A stretch of DNA of 7,652 bases from Acidobacteriota bacterium (GTDB lineage: Bacteria; Acidobacteriota; Terriglobia; Bryobacterales; Bryobacteraceae), in NCBI GenBank assembly GCA_026394095.1, contig JAPKYY010000871.1:1-7652 (forward strand), given 5' to 3'. Both the position numbers and the translations under genes were made by a program. Each line of letters begins with the position of its first letter. Position 1 is the stretch's first letter. Of this stretch, positions 5,739 through 7,652 are shown piece after piece. The notes beneath the pieces were generated by a model. The model was not told the origin of the DNA, made no database searches, and worked only from the letters and a program-made list of their open reading frames with translations.

Positions 5739-6575
5739 CTAGTTACGGCGCCGGGCACGGAAAAGAATCGCACCCAGTCCACCCGAGAGCATCAGCCAGG
5801 TCGACGGCTCTGGAATCGCCGCATCCAGAAGATCATTTCCGCAAGCAGACCCCGTGAAGTAAGGAGTAATAGCTCCACTGGAGATACCCGCAAGAAATGA
5901 ATACCATTGAGATCCCTGGATCGGTGCGCCATTCATATTCAGAGTCACCGTGTACTCAGCATGATTACACCCGGCGTTGTCGTCAATACAAGGACCGTTA
6001 AAAGTGATCTGTGTTGTGCCAGTTTGCAGCGCAGTCGGATTAGCCGACGAACTCGTCAACCAAACCGTTCTTCCATTACCGAAAGTCGAAAGATTGGTTC
6101 CAGTCGTCAGAAACTGAGTCGAATTCAGCGTCTGAATCCCGCCTGCCACCTGATAAAGATCCCCATCGTCAAATACACCGATTCCAACCGATTTGCCATT
6201 GATGGGCCCCGGCCCGCCATGATCTACCAGGGGCACCCCGTAGCGAATGACGCCGCTCTGCTTGAAGAACAAATCCGACGCATACAGTGTTGAGACCACC
6301 CCTCCGGCATTAATCGAATAGGGGTTGATCGTAGACAGATTGCCAATCGATGGCGACTCCCCACCATAGTTAAACTTCAATACCGCCTGGAACTCCCCGG
6401 TAAAGCCATTTGCATCTTTGATGGCATCTACAGTCACACCCTGGATCATGAAATTCTCTCGTTTGCCAACCAGGTAAGGGTCCAGCCCCGAGTACCAGGC
6501 ATTGTTGTTGTAGGTCAACGGAACAGCCGACATAGTCGACACCAGAACACTGCAAAGAATTAGAAATCGGTTCAT
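5739..6575 (-). CDS. PEP-CTERM sorting-domain exported protein
   Basis: The 278-residue protein has an N-terminal signal peptide (MNRFLILCSVLVSTMSA, likely cut near residue 17). Its C-terminus is a classical PEP-CTERM anchor at 255-278: the PEPST motif (255-259), a hydrophobic segment WLMLSGGLGAILF, then the basic end RARRRN. PEP-CTERM proteins are exported by Sec and then processed by an exosortase, typically in Gram-negative bacteria with exopolysaccharide or biofilm systems. The exosortase is not in this window. The middle is Gly/Ser/Thr/Asn-rich and probably beta-structured, with Cys196, Cys203 and Cys245; I do not recognise a functional domain. No good Shine-Dalgarno precedes the ATG. 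The nearest purine run (GAAGGGA) is about 13 bases away and lies in a small hairpin. It follows feoB on the same strand after an 84-base gap and precedes trxB; a functional link to either is not evident. Confidence 0.9.
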   Translation of the reverse strand: MNRFLILCSVLVSTMSAVPLTYNNNAWYSGLDPYLVGKRENFMIQGVTVDAIKDANGFTGEFQAVLKFNYGGESPSIGNLSTINPYSINAGGVVSTLYASDLFFKQSGVIRYGVPLVDHGGPGPINGKSVGIGVFDDGDLYQVAGGIQTLNSTQFLTTGTNLSTFGNGRTVWLTSSSANPTALQTGTTQITFNGPCIDDNAGCNHAEYTVTLNMNGAPIQGSQWYSFLAGISSGAITPYFTGSACGNDLLDAAIPEPSTWLMLSGGLGAILFRARRRN

Positions 6576-6593
6576 AGGGAAAAGGGCTTCCCT
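6576..6593. other. Short inverted repeat directly before the PEP-CTERM start codon
   Basis: AGGGAA (6576-6581) and TTCCCT (6588-6593) are a 6-base inverted repeat with a 6-base loop immediately upstream of the ATG. The only Shine-Dalgarno-like purines of this gene (GAAGGGA on the minus strand) would be paired in the stem, so it could affect translation. A short repeat like this can also arise by chance. Confidence 0.3.
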
Positions 6594-6607
6594 TCAGTTC
6601 TACCTGA

Positions 6608-6633
6608 GTTTCGCTCTAAGCGAAACACCTTAG
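6608..6633 (-). promoter_or_regulatory. CTAAG-N8-CTTAG dyad, copy 2, with 8-base-pair hairpin between feoB and the PEP-CTERM gene
   Basis: On the minus strand CTAAG (6633-6629) and CTTAG (6620-6616) repeat the arrangement at 617-634. A stronger alternative stem overlaps it: GTTTCGCT/AGCGAAAC, perfect over 8 pairs with a 3-base loop (6608-6626). It lies 34 bases after the feoB stop and 33 bases before the PEP-CTERM ATG. It could end the feoB transcript, though no T-run follows, or act as a regulatory site for the PEP-CTERM gene. Confidence 0.4.
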
Positions 6634-6659
6634 GGCAAACTAGTCCGAAAGGAAAAGTA

Positions 6660-7652
6660 CTATGAATACCAGCGAACGATCACATAGGCGAGCCAGCCGC
6701 ACACGTAAGCCAGCACTCCCATGTAGCTGAATTGCAGAATCGGCCACTTCCAGCCGCCAGTCTCACGCCGCACCACAGCAATTGTTGAGATGCATTGCAG
6801 CGCAAAGGCGAAGAAAATCAGCAACGCCACGGCGGAGGCCATATTGAGATCCTGTTGCAGCGCCTTCTGCAGCCCCAGTTCGTCTTCTCCGCCCTGAATG
6901 CCATAGAGGGTGCCCAGCGTACCAATGATCACTTCACGGGCCGCTAGCGAGCTGATAAGCCCCACACCAATCTTCCAGTTAAAGCCCAGCGGGGCGATGG
7001 CCGGCTCGATCAGCTTGCCGAGTTGTCCAGCGTAGCTTTGCTCGATCAGTGGGACAGCACCATTCTGAAGGGGCAAGTGCGCCATAGTCCAAAGAAGAAT
7101 CATGGTGAGAAGAATTGTCGTCGAAGCACGCTTGAGAAAAACCTTGGCGCGATCGAGCAAACGGTAGAGGATACTGCTCAACCGCGGCATCCGGTAGGGG
7201 GGCAATTCCAGAATGAAAGGAACTGCCTCAGAACGGAAGATCGTACTTTTCAGGATTCGAGCCGTCGCCGCCGCCGCAACGAAGCCGAGCACGTAGAGCC
7301 CAAGCATCATGGCCGCCCGGCTTCCGAACAAAGGCCCCAGAATCTCCCGGTCTGGAATAAAGGCGGCGATCAGCATCGTATAGACGGGCAGGCGCGCTGA
7401 ACAAGTCATCAGCGGCGTCACCAGAATCGTTGCAATCCGGTCCCTCTTATTTTCAATCGTACGCGTGGAAAGAATCGCCGGAATCGCGCAGGCATACCCA
7501 CTCAACAGAGGAATAAAACTCTTGCCCTGCAGCCCTACTTTGGCCATCGTGCGATCTGCAATCACTGCAGCCCTCGCTAGATATCCAGAGTCCTCAAGCA
7601 CTGCAATAAAGGCAAACAAAATCAAAATTTGCGGCAGGAAAACGATCACACT
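6660..7652 (-). CDS. feoB: Ferrous iron transport protein B, C-terminal membrane part (5' partial)
   Basis: FeoB is the GTP-dependent inner-membrane Fe(II) uptake protein. The frame runs out of the window at 7652, so the N-terminal G domain and the first membrane segments are missing; 330 residues are visible. The GTG at 7649 is an internal Val codon, not the start. Recognisable family motifs are FLPQILILFAFIAVLEDSGY, the Gate region KSFIPLLSGYACAIPAI, STRTIENKRDR, PLMTCSARLPVY, LAAREVIIGTLGTLYG and QCISTIAVVRRETGGWKWP near the end. Several hydrophobic membrane helices alternate with short loops. The conserved Cys residues in GYACAIP and MTCSARLP are present. The gene ends normally at TAG (6662-6660). 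FeoA, often a partner, would lie upstream, outside the window, if present. No Fur box is visible because the promoter is outside. Confidence 0.96.
   Translation of the reverse strand, partial: SVIVFLPQILILFAFIAVLEDSGYLARAAVIADRTMAKVGLQGKSFIPLLSGYACAIPAILSTRTIENKRDRIATILVTPLMTCSARLPVYTMLIAAFIPDREILGPLFGSRAAMMLGLYVLGFVAAAATARILKSTIFRSEAVPFILELPPYRMPRLSSILYRLLDRAKVFLKRASTTILLTMILLWTMAHLPLQNGAVPLIEQSYAGQLGKLIEPAIAPLGFNWKIGVGLISSLAAREVIIGTLGTLYGIQGGEDELGLQKALQQDLNMASAVALLIFFAFALQCISTIAVVRRETGGWKWPILQFSYMGVLAYVCGWLAYVIVRWYS

Noticed and set aside
6576..6659. Sigma-54 promoter upstream of the PEP-CTERM gene, as known for some PEP-CTERM genes
   Set aside because: I looked for TGGCAC-N5-TTGC on the minus strand and found no acceptable match.

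Overview
The window looks like ordinary chromosomal DNA from a GC-rich Gram-negative bacterium. The best guess is an Acidobacteriota member of the Solibacter/Bryobacter type. The grounds are a PEP-CTERM sorting tail, a secreted matrixin-like protease with a proline-rich linker, a secreted M14-type peptidase tail, a LytS-like membrane kinase, and a general lack of Shine-Dalgarno sequences. This placement is inferred from protein style; no rRNA or marker gene is present. I see no phage, transposon, tRNA or CRISPR array. No stretch longer than 300 bases lacks a gene.

Layout, left to right. On the + strand come the 3' end of a probable M14 zinc carboxypeptidase (1-620) and a secreted matrixin-like metalloprotease (702-2150). 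The protease faces ribA (GTP cyclohydrolase II, minus strand, 2170-2760) tail to tail across a 19-base gap that contains a short tandem repeat able to fold. ribA is divergent from a LytS/YehU-type sensor histidine kinase (2783-4090), with only 22 bases between the start codons. The kinase ends on a CTAG tetranucleotide that also carries the stop codon of the next, convergent gene. On the minus strand, in transcription order, are the C-terminal part of feoB (ferrous iron transporter, 7652-6660), a PEP-CTERM exported protein (6575-5739), trxB (thioredoxin reductase, 5670-4750) and an SDR-family gene (4749-4087) coupled to trxB by a TAAATG junction.

The genes do not form one obvious pathway. They are a mix of export and protein turnover (M14, matrixin, PEP-CTERM), redox and cofactor functions (trxB, ribA), iron uptake (feoB) and signalling (kinase). 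The kinase has no response regulator inside the window.

I did not find a new multi-gene system. The most notable points are as follows. (1) The SDR gene closely resembles the 17beta-HSD type 10 / 3-hydroxyacyl-CoA dehydrogenase type 2 family, but it has an in-frame loss of about 31 residues that removes the catalytic Ser region. It also has Ser in place of the catalytic Tyr, and the whole protein contains no tyrosine, although the rest of the frame is intact. (2) A shared dyad, CTAAG-N8-CTTAG, sits in the leaders of two exported-protein genes more than 5 kb apart. (3) The ribA/kinase start codons are packed inside a 7-base inverted repeat. (4) A 13-base tandem repeat spans the ends of the matrixin and ribA genes.
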